Source of the DNA: Larix sibirica
Taxonomy: Eukaryota > Streptophyta > Pinopsida > Pinales > Pinaceae
Direction of reading: 5' to 3'
Length of the DNA: 14,499 bases
NCBI GenBank assembly: GCA_004151065.3
Contig: NWUY0300021744.1
Span: forward strand, 28,241-42,739
Shown here: in pieces, positions 1 to 9,829 of the stretch
Position numbering within the stretch: position 1 is the first letter of the stretch
Layout: every line of letters starts with the position of its first letter
Position numbers and translations under genes: made by a program
Notes under the pieces: model-generated
Database searches by the model: none
The model's input: the letters and a program-made list of their open reading frames with translations, nothing else
Told to the model about the DNA's origin: nothing

Positions 1-240
1 AGTTGTTTTATCTATCTGGCATGTAGTTGTGGTAATAGATGAAAGTAAAAGGAAAATTTGACAGGAAGGCCCAAACCAGAAATATGCAAGAAGGAAGTTG
101 TTCGTGGGCTAGTAAACGTCTGGATGGCGATATAATATAGTAAGAGTCTTCTATTACTATATTAGAGTTCATTGGAGCTCTTAGAAGGTCCAGGTGGTAA
201 AGAAGCATACGTTGATTCTGTTGACCGTTCTCTTGAGTGG

Positions 241-296
241 GAACTTAGCTACTTACTCTTAGCTGCTGACTCTTAGCTACGGACTCTTCCTCTTGC
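241..296. repeat. Short tandem repeat, period about 14 bp
   Basis: The block ACTCTTAGCT plus four bases recurs at 255-268, 269-282 and, more diverged, 283-296. A 13-bp relative lies at 242-254. This is a minor degenerate minisatellite with no coding function seen. Confidence 0.6.
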
Positions 297-988
297 ATCT
301 TCTCTATATTTTTATTTTTTATTGCAGCTTCATTCTTTATCTCATATCTGGTTCTTCGTCTTGTGCACTCTTTAACTATAATATCTTCCAATCATTGTCA
401 GCCGGTCATAGCCAGCCAGGAGGTGATACAGTGCCAGGAGGTCGATAAACAGTCTCATTACCGATCCTTTTATTTGCTAAGAATTCCCTTGTCTCCCTTC
501 CCTCCAGTGCTCTAGTGCTATCCTAGGCCAGAAATAATATAGTCATATCCCGAGTCAAAGTGAATCAGGATTATCTACCTTATAAAGGAATAGAACAATA
601 TAATTGAAAGATAATTGCATCTAAATAATAATTATTGAGTGGAATGTTATGTCACCATGATTATTTGGTTTTCTTATATGATAACTTAACACAATCTGTA
701 AAATTAAATTCATCCTTAGAAATGTAAGATATTAGTATTTTACATGTTTTGTACCTAATGTTGTATTTTTTAGTGATTCATTCAATTATAAATTAGAAAT
801 TTAGGGGTGAACAAGGGTGATTAAATTAGATTATTTTATTAAAAGAAATAAAACCAAAAAGTAGATTGAGAATGTTAAAGTAGGCTATCAAATACATTAA
901 ATATAAAGAAGAAGGAACTTATCCATATTATTTTACTGTTCTAATTCTCAAGGGAAAAATGAAGTTAATGATTATTTATTTTTTCCCA

Positions 989-1116
989 TGGGTTGTGTTG
1001 TCTAAATCACAACCTTTTAATTGGACAAATATTATATTCTTTCACTTTCCATTGGGTTGTGTTGTCTAAACCACAACCTTTTAATTGGACAAATATTATA
1101 TTCTTTCACTTTCCAT
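989..1116. repeat. Two-copy 64-bp tandem duplication
   Basis: 989-1052 is repeated head to tail at 1053-1116 with one visible difference (T at 1007 against C in the second copy). Each unit contains GGTTGTG and CACAACC separated by 10 bases, which could form a 7-bp-stem hairpin. The near identity points to a recent duplication. A 60-codon open frame across it simply repeats itself and is not called as a gene. Confidence 0.9.
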
Positions 1117-2747
1117 TGTGTTTTTTTATCTTGAGGTTTTGTTACGCTTATAAGAATTGTAAAGGATGTATGTAAAAATGTTCTAGCATTTAAAGTTTAA
1201 GGATCCATGGAAAAATTATGTCCACTTAAATACATACATAAGAAAACTAAATCTATACAACATATATAAATCTCACAACATAATATTACTTTAGAGTGGG
1301 ACTCCACTCTCTATTACTCTCTCAAGAATAAGACTTATTATTTCTCTATTACCATACATGTATAATCAAATGCTATAAATACATTTTTTCAATTTTTATT
1401 TTTGTGATACATTTAACAAATTGACATCATTTTTTGAACATTTGTTAATATTAGATCTGGTTAAAGAAATACTCAACTTCATGTTCTAGAAGGAAATACA
1501 GTTCGCTACTATTTGAATATAATAATTATGAATATTGTCAAAGCGTAAGTTAAAGTTAGCTACACTTAGCTTAATGATCCTTTAGATGGCATATTTGAAG
1601 GTGATGTCCTATTAGGTCAGCTTCCGTCAAAATATCATAAATTATATAAAGAATATATTGATGGTGGATATATCCCCTTCTAAATGGAAAAATTATCTAA
1701 ATCTTCTCACATTATGAGATCTCATCAAGGTCTCGAAAGGGAGGCCTCAACTCGAATGAGTTAGATTTCCCTGAGATATATGGTTCAAGATATCTCATGT
1801 TCAGAGATATTATTGGGGTCCCTTAAAATGGAAAGAAGCACAAATGAATGATATTTATTTGAGCTCTCCAGATAAACAATACAAATCCTTCAAACTGAGA
1901 AATGTTGTTGGGGTCCCAAAAAGGAGGATTTAGCAAATTAGCACAAACAACACAAATTTATGTAGTCCCCTAATATCTATAGTTCAAGATCTATCACATT
2001 GGGAAGTATCATCATTGTCTAGGAAAGGGAAAGACAACGCAATTGACCAAGATATTTTTGGGGGCTCTATATGGATGGCCCTAAATCATTTTCACTGGTA
2101 GGTATTTTCAAGGGCTTGAAACTTGAAGGATAGTGTGAACAATTGAGATTTTATCAGGACTAGAGATCCAAGGATCATATTTACTCATAGATTCCATTTT
2201 AAATGGTGAATTTTGTAGCATTGCATAGTATCTCAACCCATATCTATAAAAAAATACACCATGGCTCTAATCTTACAGGCATGATCCAATGAGATAAGAA
2301 GAAAGAATCTAATGGTAAGCTTCCATGAGTCTGACCAATTCAAACTAAAAATGCCAATGCAATCACTCTCCAAAATTTAATGCAGGATTAATGACTATTT
2401 GATGTAGACATGGATAAGAATCATCCCTTTTAAGAGGTTTAAATGGAATCCTTTATACCCTTCACCATTTAATTCCACTATTATGCTCAATGGAGAATCT
2501 TCTTCAACAATTTTCAGGTCATTTCTAGGCTCCATTTCAACCACACAGTGCTTCCACCTTTGTTAGCAACCTAAACTATCTATTGATCTCCTATTATTAC
2601 AAGGTAAGTGGATTTTGAGAATAGTCTTCTCTAAATTGAAGTTAATCCATAAGAACACAGTATTCTATAAAACGAGAACTATATACTTAGAGCGAGGAAT
2701 CTAGTCATAAAAACTCATATTTTTGCGTAAAAATCACTTAAAAAAAC

Positions 2748-2778
2748 CCCAAATCAAAAAGTNCCCAAATCAAAAAGT
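2748..2778. repeat. 15-bp direct repeat flanking an assembly 'n'
   Basis: The 15-mer CCCAAATCAAAAAGT occurs at 2748-2762 and again at 2764-2778, separated only by the ambiguous base at 2763. An exact duplication meeting at an 'n' is typical of two contig ends that overlap but were not merged. It may therefore be an artefact rather than a genomic repeat. Confidence 0.75.
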
Positions 2779-2796
2779 GGTGCTACCGGTAGCACC
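2779..2796. repeat. Perfect 18-bp palindrome
   Basis: GGTGCTACCGGTAGCACC reads the same on both strands. A 16-bp relative with two G/A-type differences lies at 10997-11012. A short ATTTT microsatellite follows directly (2801-2829). The function is unknown; it could be part of a repeat-family end or a cruciform-forming site. Confidence 0.85.
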
Positions 2797-2800
2797 TAAT

Positions 2801-2829
2801 TTTTTATTTTATTTTATTTTATTATTTTA
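2801..2829. repeat. ATTTT microsatellite
   Basis: Low-complexity run of about four ATTTT units immediately after the 18-bp palindrome. Confidence 0.8.
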
Positions 2830-3314
2830 ATGGGGCTAAATTTACAAATTTGTAAAACTCCATACGATGATCTTGCAAGAAAAACCGTAAATCAACCCTC
2901 GAATAAAAAGTGGTGATATCTCTTAGTACTAGTATTTTCAAAGTAGGAGACCAGCAGTGCGGTAGAGCATATGCATTCATATCATGCGGCCTTGTGCAGA
3001 ATTCGAAGGATGATGAGTGAGGCAAGTACCGTGGGGAAGATCGCAAAGTTGGCAACATAAGCACCGAGCAATTTCCATAGCTTACCAAATCAAGGTTATA
3101 TCGACGATGGAGATCCATTCAGGGCTTAAAGATGCACGAAAATTAATCCAAGAGATTGAGCCCTGAAGTTTAAACCGCTCATCCATGTGGAAATATCAGG
3201 TTTATTCGGGACCCGAAAAGCAGTCTTCCAAATACCGCTCCCATAGAGCCCTGAATCCGCCCTATGAGCTCAGCAATAAAGTGACATAGTCGAAAGACTA
3301 TGGGTTATAATGTT

Positions 3315-3356
3315 GAGGCAAAGGACTAACCCATCGAGGCAAAGGGCTGACCCATC
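3315..3356. repeat. 21-bp tandem duplication
   Basis: 3315-3335 and 3336-3356 are adjacent 21-bp units starting GAGGCAAAGG and ending CCCATC, with two differences. The 95-codon open frame from ATG 3310 runs across it, shows no recognisable protein features and is not called as a gene. Confidence 0.85.
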
Positions 3357-3779
3357 ACGGGTCATGAAGGTGCTCACGATTATGAAACCTCAAGATTCGG
3401 CTCATTTTTTCGATCAACGGTTCATAGGCCTTCAAGCCTCTCAAATTGCTCAAAGGATAACATCGTCCCATGAGCCTGAATCTAAAACCACATGGACACA
3501 TGTCTACATGTTGTGGATTCAAGGCCCCAAAATTAGTCTGAATAAACCACCTCAACGCGACCCTGAAACCGCTCTCTTCAGTATTGGCGAAAATTAAAAG
3601 GGTGTCACATCCTGACAGGTTAGTCAGACGAATGGACCAACGATGTGTTATCTCTTCCAATCCAGCGCTAATATCGATATGGCAGATGATCAAGATATAT
3701 GGCTGTGAAGCATTCAGGCTGCTATAGCTTCCTGAACTTTAAAAATCCATTCGCGACCCTGAACAAAAACTGCTCCCTC

Positions 3780-3787
3780 CACGTGTC
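3780..3787. promoter_or_regulatory. G-box / ABRE-like site
   Basis: CACGTGTC contains the CACGTG core bound by plant bZIP and bHLH factors. It lies about 250 bp upstream of the TATA box at 4031, a normal distance for a proximal plant promoter element. The match is exact, but its use is inferred. Confidence 0.4.
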
Positions 3788-4030
3788 AGCTTCATAGCTC
3801 TTTAAGCTCCCAAAAGAGGGTGCCCAAAAACATTCTCTTATGGCCCTGAAACCGCTCTTTTGTAAGCTTCCCCAATGGTGGTCCCGCTTGGGTTTTACCC
3901 AACAGATATTATTGTCGTCACTCTACTGATAACGGTCCCACGCATTTAATTCCCTCGCACCCCTTGCTTAAAGAGCCAATCCTACAACACTACATGGCCA
4001 GCTCACTTAAATGCTTCTTTCAAATTCTCG

Positions 4031-4038
4031 CTATATAG
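4031..4038 (+). promoter_or_regulatory. TATA box for the decayed 4.1-7.5 kb reading frame
   Basis: CTATATAG followed by GGGGC in a locally less AT-rich setting is a good plant TATA box. Transcription would be expected to start about 30 bp downstream, near 4060-4070. That leaves only a few tens of bases before coding-like sequence begins. There is no primer binding site or LTR-like edge between the TATA box and the reading frame, so this does not look like the 5' LTR of a retrotransposon. Confidence 0.5.
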
Positions 4039-4095
4039 GGGCATCATTCAAATTTACTAAGATATTATTATGCTTGTCTATCTCAATCTCTCCCA

Positions 4096-7000
4096 TTGTT
4101 CTTTACCGCACGAGGTGAATTCTTGCATTTTCAAGCATCCATCACCCCGCAAGCACTTCGCAAACTCATCTCCATGACATATGTCGCAGACATTGAAGCA
4201 ATTCCCTTTGGGATATCTCAGCTTAACAAAGAAGAGCATCTGGGGGATGACCACTTTTACATTCATGACCCCGTGCTTTCAATTCAGAATCTACATCAGT
4301 TATCTAGAGAGGCTGAAGACTAGGCGAAGGGTGGAAATGACTCACTTAACTTCTGTGGATCTGGTTTGAAGAGTATTATTTTACCACAAGCCCGAGCTTT
4401 CCCGAATCTAGTGTAGTGGTACGTAGAGAGATACGTGCTGAAAAGGAGAGCCGTCACCTCTCGGCTAGGATCTGTTATATGTACGATTTAGAAGGAACTC
4501 CTCATGGAAATGACAGACACTGAAGAGGATAGGTCCAACCTTGCATTTGATGAGGAGGTCCTAGGTGTGAAAATCAGAGAATTGTCTTCGGAGAATAGAG
4601 AGGAATTCATTAGAATGTGTATTCCCCCAGAAGCGGACATACCGACAACACATTCCATGTTTAGTTTAGAAGTGTTCTCTGAAAAAGATCGACCTGCCTT
4701 GTCCATTGTATGACAAATCCTCGGGTATGACCATGACTTAGTGATTGATGATGATGCCCTAGGATTTCTTTTTCTAATCAATTTATCACAACATGAGTCA
4801 CCAATCAAATTAGATATTGCATCTTTCCTCACTCAATCCATGCACTCGCAATTTAACAATTTTTCTACCAGAAAGCTCTTCAGGCACCCCTCCTATTTTC
4901 TTTAAACGATCATGTACCAAAACAAAGAGTTCTTTGACCAAACAGACCTTCGCAAATTATTCACCCAATCGAACAATGAAGGTTTTTCTAAGTTCATAGA
5001 TACTGTCATGACTAAGTTGTACTCCTCATTATTTGATGCTCCTCCACCCAGATTCTTTCCAGAATGCAAGTGTTTGCTTCAGCTAAATCTTGATGACTCA
5101 GTGGGAGACTGGTTCTACTTTGAGAACTATATTGAGATTCAAGTCTATGGAGCAGAACTAGCCCCATATAAGTTACATGTATTTATGACTCCTAGAATTT
5201 TTTCTTTGGAATACATTCGATAGAGATTCAATTGCAATGATGTGCATTTCATGAAGGGTAATAACCCTAGGACCTTCAAAGTTCCAAGTGACGTGGGGCC
5301 CTTTAAAGTTAAAACTAGGTCTGCACAAGGTGTGGTTGAAGAGATGTTGGCCACCTTTAATCTATATACAAGTTTTGCATGGAATTATGACCTTAAGGGG
5401 ATCATATCTCACAAGAGGTAGGCATACCCATGAGCCGCATGAGCCTCATCCAATGACAGAAAACATTTCCAAATTCGATAGTTGGGAGCAGGAAAATCTA
5501 GCCATGGATCTAATCCAAGCAGTATTAGCCCCAATCATCCCCATGCCACATAAAGTTGATATTCTGGGAAAAATGCCTATGACTGAACCAACCTCTGATA
5601 TCGAGAAATACAAATCTGGAAGTGTCGAGTCCTAGTTAAATAAGTCTAGATTTGAAAAAGTGTCCAGCATGACATTGCAGCTAAAACCGAATCCCGCATC
5701 ACTAGAACCTATCATTCTTGAAAATTTTCCCTATGCAGCGTGGCCTCAGAAGCAAGATACACCCTCTCAATAAGATGCTTTCATAACAACATATCCAGTT
5801 AAAGATGGATTGTTTGGTTTGTATTTCCATATAAAAGACGATAATATAGATCTCCAGAAAACTCTTTTTCCAAAAAAGGATCTTGATACAGGACACCGGA
5901 CCAAAATGTTGTCTATGTTGGACTTGAGGCAAGGGACCCTGAAGATGGCCATCCTTGAACCAATTTCACCTTGAGGTAAAAGGGTACCCTTGAATTATAA
6001 GACCACCTAGGGTGCAATAAATATTGATGCATTCCCCTCTAAGCATATCATGGAACTTCATCAGCATACAGGTGAAGGTGTATATAGAGATGTGATGAAA
6101 TATACAATGAGCACCAATAAAATACAGGCTGCAGTCAAAATATTAGAACAGAAGCTGAAGAACGAAAAATCATCAAATAAAGCTAAGTCGGTAAAGATTG
6201 CTGACTTGGAGTAGCAGATTACCAAGTTAGTAAAGGACCCAAATGATTCTTCTCCTATCCAAAGCATGTTGAAGGAGAAAGATAAGAAAATCTTGGGTTT
6301 GAAGAAGAAGTTCAATATTCCCATTGTTGAGCATTCTTAAACAACTGATATTTTGACAATACAGACCGAACTGGATAAAGCACTAACATATAGCAAGACA
6401 CAAAAAGAAAGAATCGTTTCTCTAGAAAGAGAAGTGGAGGAACTTAAAAAGAAAAATCAAGACATCCTACTTCAAAAAGCGGAATCCTTGCAAGCAACAT
6501 CTTCAACTGACCTAATAGAAAAGATTTCCAAAGCGATAGCGGAAATGAGCCTCAAGGATGCTCAGCTGAATCAAGTACAAGAAAAACTAAAGCATAAAAG
6601 TAAGGAGCTAAGGAGCTCTAATGAAGAGGTAACCAAAAGAGACATTAGCATTTCTTAATTGTAGCAATCTAAAGTAGACTTATAGAAGAGCATTCAAGAG
6701 TTTTCTAGGAAGCTAATGTGTAAACCTTTACTAAAAAATTCAAAGTACGTGATCTGGGAGCAGATAACAACACTCATAACAGCTCAGTGGAACCATTTTA
6801 TTATTTCACGGGAGGAGTGGTAAATCTCTATGACAGCTTCACAAGATTCTCATGCGATATTGAACAGTGTGGATAAAAAGCCGGAGATGGCCAAGGCTGT
6901 TATTGACTTTCTAAATGAGAAAACCTTTGATGAACTCCAATCTTATGTTGTTCGAGATAGAAAAAAAGTCATAATAGAGGATAAAAAGGTAATTACAAAA

Positions 7001-7528
7001 GGTATAATGGCTTAGAATGTCAATGACATGGCTAACCAGCTGTCTGATGACGTTCTCTCTTTTAAATCTCTGTTCAATAGTTTGTCTCCACTTGGCCTTC
7101 CATCCTTTGGGAATGGAGATGTACCGTAAGGATGATTTCAATGTCATGTTATTAGAGGCACGTAATTCCAAAATCAACCTGGAATATTTTCATGGATAAT
7201 TAGATGGAAAGACAATCATGGACAAACTACGTTCAAACTTTGAAATCCTCAACCGCCTTCAATCAATTTTCAAGTCTTTTCCCAAACCTACTTTTGAGCA
7301 TTATACTGAAATAGATATGGCCCTCAAAGAACTAATTTTTTTTTCAATATCCAACAGGGAAAGAATGGATGAGTATAACCAGAATTATTCAACTAAAGAA
7401 ACTCGAAAGAATCTCAACTATTGCAGCCGACAACTGGATCATCATCATCACAGCAGTACCCTCCTCCACCTCAGCAAGGAGGACCTCAACCTCCATCTCC
7501 ATCAAGTCAACAACAATTTACTAAATAG
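4096..7528 (+). pseudogene. Decayed long reading frame (about 1,140 codons), coiled-coil protein of unrecognised family
   Basis: I do not recognise the family. Protein-like reading is continuous in one frame from about 4096 to 5400 and in a second frame from about 5420 to 7120. It uses a third frame at about 7125-7340 and returns to the second frame for the end, where a TAG at 7526 closes it. In-frame stops interrupt it at 4321, 4414, 4489, 4711, 4903, 5221, 5633, 5771, 5972, 6008, 6212, 6338, 6656, 6662, 6683, 6821, 7013 and 7197. The text on both sides of each stop still reads as protein.

From the N-terminus there is a mixed, probably globular part (4096-5090). An aromatic-rich block follows (about 5105-5400, beginning DWFYFENY). 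Next is a linker, then a Lys/Glu-rich coiled coil (about 6065-6720), a mixed segment (6725-7200) and a Ser/Gln/Pro-rich tail (7415-7525). The start is uncertain: ATG 4174 is in frame but late, and ATG 4070 is one frame off. No RT, integrase, protease or zinc-knuckle motif was seen. It could be a dead gag-like transposon protein or a dead member of an amplified plant gene family. Confidence 0.75.
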
Positions 7529-8354
7529 TCATTTTGTAACAAGTTTTTTGTTTAAACAGTTGAAAAAACTGAAATTGTTATTTCAAAACATAATTTTGTT
7601 GTAAATTTTGTAAATCCTAAGAGGTTATAAATAGATCAGAACAAGTGATAGATAAGGTCGACTCTTTTTGTAAGAAGTGTAACTTCTGAATATTTTTGTA
7701 TTATCAATATTTGTCATGGATTTGTGTGGATTGTAAGCTCTGATATGTCCAGTTAGTATTTCCTTCTTTTGTCTTTTCATCTCTTTCAATTTTTCTATAA
7801 TTGGCAAAGTTAATTCGTGCACTCATGGGATAATATTCCACTAATATTTGATTCAAATGTGGTTGTGGGTATCTTTTTCATTGTGTGTTGTGAAGTATTC
7901 ATAATATATCAATTTAATATTGATTTGGTTATTCCTGTAAGGATTGGTAATACTTTGTTATTATTATATTATAACTACTGTGCTCATTACGTTTTCTATA
8001 AACATGGGATAAAGATTTACTTTTATAGTACTTTTACTCATGCCATTTCATTCACCTATTTGTTCCAAGTTTTTGTTGACTTACCAGAAGTGCTTCCCAC
8101 ATTTAAAACATGATTATGGATGCCCTCTATATTTGTAATTAATGCAAATGACATGATTCTTGATTAAAGTGTTGGCCAAAAGATAAACTATAAGGAAACA
8201 CGATTATTGATGCCCAGGCGCAATTCTAAAATACAACCTTAGAACATCTATGGGACTAACACTATCAATAGCACCCTTTTTTTCAAGGCCAAAATTGCAA
8301 CTTGTTTGACACTGCCCCCTTTTAACAGTTAGAGTTGTTGCATCGAAAATGCTA
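7529..8354. other. AT-rich flank between decayed frame and LTR element
   Basis: No gene is supported here. Several T-rich and TTGTAA-type stretches just after the 7526 stop would suit an old 3' UTR. A TATAAATAG string lies at 7626-7634, but nothing coding follows it in range. A loose repeat, ACATGATTATGGATGCCC (8109) and ACACGATTATTGATGCCC (8199), is visible. The 98-codon frame at 7817-8113 is AT-driven and has no gene-like features. Confidence 0.5.
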
Positions 8355-8359
8355 AAATC
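8355..8359. repeat. Target-site duplication, left copy
   Basis: AAATC directly abuts the outer end of the left LTR and is identical to 10972-10976. A 5-bp duplication is the usual footprint of LTR retrotransposon integration. Confidence 0.9.
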
Positions 8360-8603
8360 TGTAGTTAAACAGAATCCGGTTTGCACTAGTAAAGCTCGTA
8401 AATGAATAACCTGGTAGAAAATAATTCCATGTCAGAAAATAAATAATATTGAATATGAATTGATGAATTATACATTACAATAGGTTTGTCTTTTATATAG
8501 CCCATTGCGCCTTTTCAGTTATAAAGGACACGTCTCTTCATCATTAACTAATATTTATATTTATGTTTTGTAATTTATTATTTACTATTTTATGTTCATA
8601 ACA
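8360..8603 (-). repeat. 3' LTR of the minus-strand element
   Basis: This LTR aligns over its whole length with 10730-10971, including a fully identical core around 8434-8486. The ends are TGTAG and ATAACA as written on the plus strand. A TATA box reading TATATAAAAG on the minus strand sits at 8490-8499. On the minus strand this copy lies downstream of the polypurine tract, which makes it the 3' LTR. Confidence 0.93.
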
Positions 8604-8617
8604 TTGCCTTCCTCTTT
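8604..8617 (-). other. Polypurine tract
   Basis: On the minus strand AAAGAGGAAGGCAA immediately precedes the 3' LTR (one interrupting C). Plus-strand DNA synthesis of LTR elements is primed at this position. Confidence 0.7.
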
Positions 8618-8657
8618 ATCCTAAAGGCTTTGTCCTCAAAGCAATTTGAAAAAGTAT

Positions 8658-8903
8658 TTATGTAATTTCGTTGTAATGTCTTTGCATCATTGTATATTTG
8701 GTCATAGTTGATGATGCATGACGATATGACCTGTTGAGTGTTGAACAAAACTTTCGATATGTAGAAGGATCAATCCAACCTAAATCGATTTGATGCTGAA
8801 AATTGTGCATCCACGGTGAACTGACGTCGTAGGATTCTTTCATTAGCGGTTCCTGATTTTTTGGACATATGATTCTATGATTTGGATGTCGAAAGGGAAT
8901 TCT
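8658..8903 (-). pseudogene. Possible C-terminal coding remnant of the LTR element
   Basis: A minus-strand frame ending in TAA at 8658 has mixed, protein-like composition (Trp, Tyr, Pro, His; for example DLGWIDPSTYRKF). It is out of frame with the coiled-coil frame upstream. From its first ATG it is 61 residues long, and open frame upstream could add about 20 more. It sits just before the polypurine tract, where the last polyprotein segment of an LTR element lies. No family was recognised. Confidence 0.35.
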
Positions 8904-8970
8904 TATAATGTTATTTCCCTCGATAATGTTTGTAGTGTTTTCTGGTTTTTACTTTCACATATGCTTTTCC

Positions 8971-9728
8971 TCAACTGGGATGACATTTTGAGCGATGATA
9001 TGAACTGAATATGTAATGGTGTATTTTTCTATAGAATGTATTTTTGAAGATTTTGATGTCCCATTCTGTAGTCCTTCTATTTTTTTCTAACAGCTTGTTA
9101 TCATTCTGTATCTTATTGATCATTTATTCTTGCGAATTTTCTTCATCTTTGGACTTCTTAACTTGTTCCTTAATATCTTCATTATGATTTTTGAGATGGT
9201 GATTTTCTTCTTGCTTTTCTAGAAGTTTTCCTTCAATGTATTCATTAGAGTGCTCTTCCTTCCGAATATTTTTCAATTTCTTGATTTTTGTAGCTAATAT
9301 CTTGTCATGGTTTCTTAGCTAAAATATTTCTTTAGTATTGCTTGATAACGTGTTATTGACCTTTGTGATCTCTAACTTGTTCTCCTTTTTAATGTCATGA
9401 TTTTTTTGTTGTTCTTTTATTTGTTGCTGACGTCGACAACTCTCTGATTCTTGGAATTCTAATTTTTCATGGATTTTCACAATTTCTTCATCCTTTTTGT
9501 TCAAGATTTTGTTTAAGTGGATTATTTTTGCTTTATTATCGTCAAATATTTCTTGATGTCTTGGTTTAGTAATCTCCGATTGAAATCTTTTTCATCCTTT
9601 AATTCATCAATTTGCGTAGACAGTTTTTCTATCTGATTTTTTTGGTCAGAAATTTTCTTTTCTCTGTATTCTATATGAGGTTTTTGTAGTTTAATAATCA
9701 TTTCCAAATTTTTATCCATGTTTTGCAT
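8971..9728 (-). pseudogene. Broken coiled-coil protein inside the LTR element
   Basis: From ATG 9728 the minus strand encodes a Lys/Glu/Asn/Gln-rich, heptad-like sequence. It runs to about 9540, shifts frame, and continues in the new frame to TGA 8971. That second frame is interrupted by a TAG at about 9319 and a TAA near 9115. The composition is that of a long coiled coil throughout. More coiled-coil-like text lies in another frame just upstream, to about 9800, so the original protein was probably longer. It occupies the gag position of the element, but no zinc knuckle or recognised gag domain is visible. A packaging or structural role is only inferred. Confidence 0.65.
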
Positions 9729-9829
9729 TATTTATTTTATTTTTGATAACGCCTTAATTTAGCTTCTAATTGTTCTATTTGTAACTGTAAACTGGTCTTT
9801 GTAGTCTTTGACTTTTTCGATGATAGAGG

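Larger units (their letters stand above)
1..2747. other. AT-rich intergenic stretch without a supportable gene
   Basis: Both strands were read through this stretch. No reading frame above about 65 codons has protein-like composition, and no tRNA or rRNA was recognised. The only structured items are two small tandem repeats, listed separately. One short coding-like run of about 33 codons lies near 1575-1680 and ends in TAA, but it is preceded almost at once by a stop, so it is not called as a gene. Parts of 1640-2650 could be remnants of old repeats; this cannot be shown from the window alone. Confidence 0.6.
3161..3858. repeat. Dispersed CCCTGAA..CCGCTC motif family
   Basis: A motif of the form CCCTGAA followed by CCGCTC (or a close variant) recurs at 3161-3180, 3249-3263, 3561-3575, 3757-3776 and 3844-3858. 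The copies at 3561 and 3844 share an identical 15-mer, CCCTGAAACCGCTCT. The motif is absent elsewhere in the window as far as I can see by eye. It lies in the upstream region of the decayed reading frame, just before its TATA box. It could be a decayed repeat array or a set of repeated cis-elements; the sequence does not decide. Confidence 0.55.

Noticed and set aside
1575-1683. Coding-like run of about 33 codons ending in TAA.
   Set aside because: It has a stop immediately upstream, no start, and no extension in another frame. It is too short to support.
3310-3597. A 95-codon plus-strand open frame from ATG 3310, and the 112-codon frame on the opposite strand (3355-3693).
   Set aside because: Both cross the 21-bp tandem and the repeated CCCTGAA motif. 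They overlap each other on opposite strands and show no domain, signal or compositional support.
4096-7528. A reassigned genetic code (TAA/TAG read as glutamine, as in some ciliates) could explain the open text of the long frame.
   Set aside because: The frame also needs frame shifts and contains TGA stops. It ends at a sensible TAG and uses CAA/CAG freely. The transporter gene in the same window is plant-like and has no internal stops. Decay explains it better.
7626-7634. TATAAATAG as a promoter.
   Set aside because: The match is good, but no gene or coding text follows on the plus strand before the LTR element. In AT-rich flank it may be chance.
2700-7700. The decayed frame as the gag of a second LTR retrotransposon.
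   Set aside because: I could find no direct-repeat pair flanking it, no primer binding site between TATA box and coding text, and no polypurine tract after 7528. It remains possible only if the LTRs have been lost.
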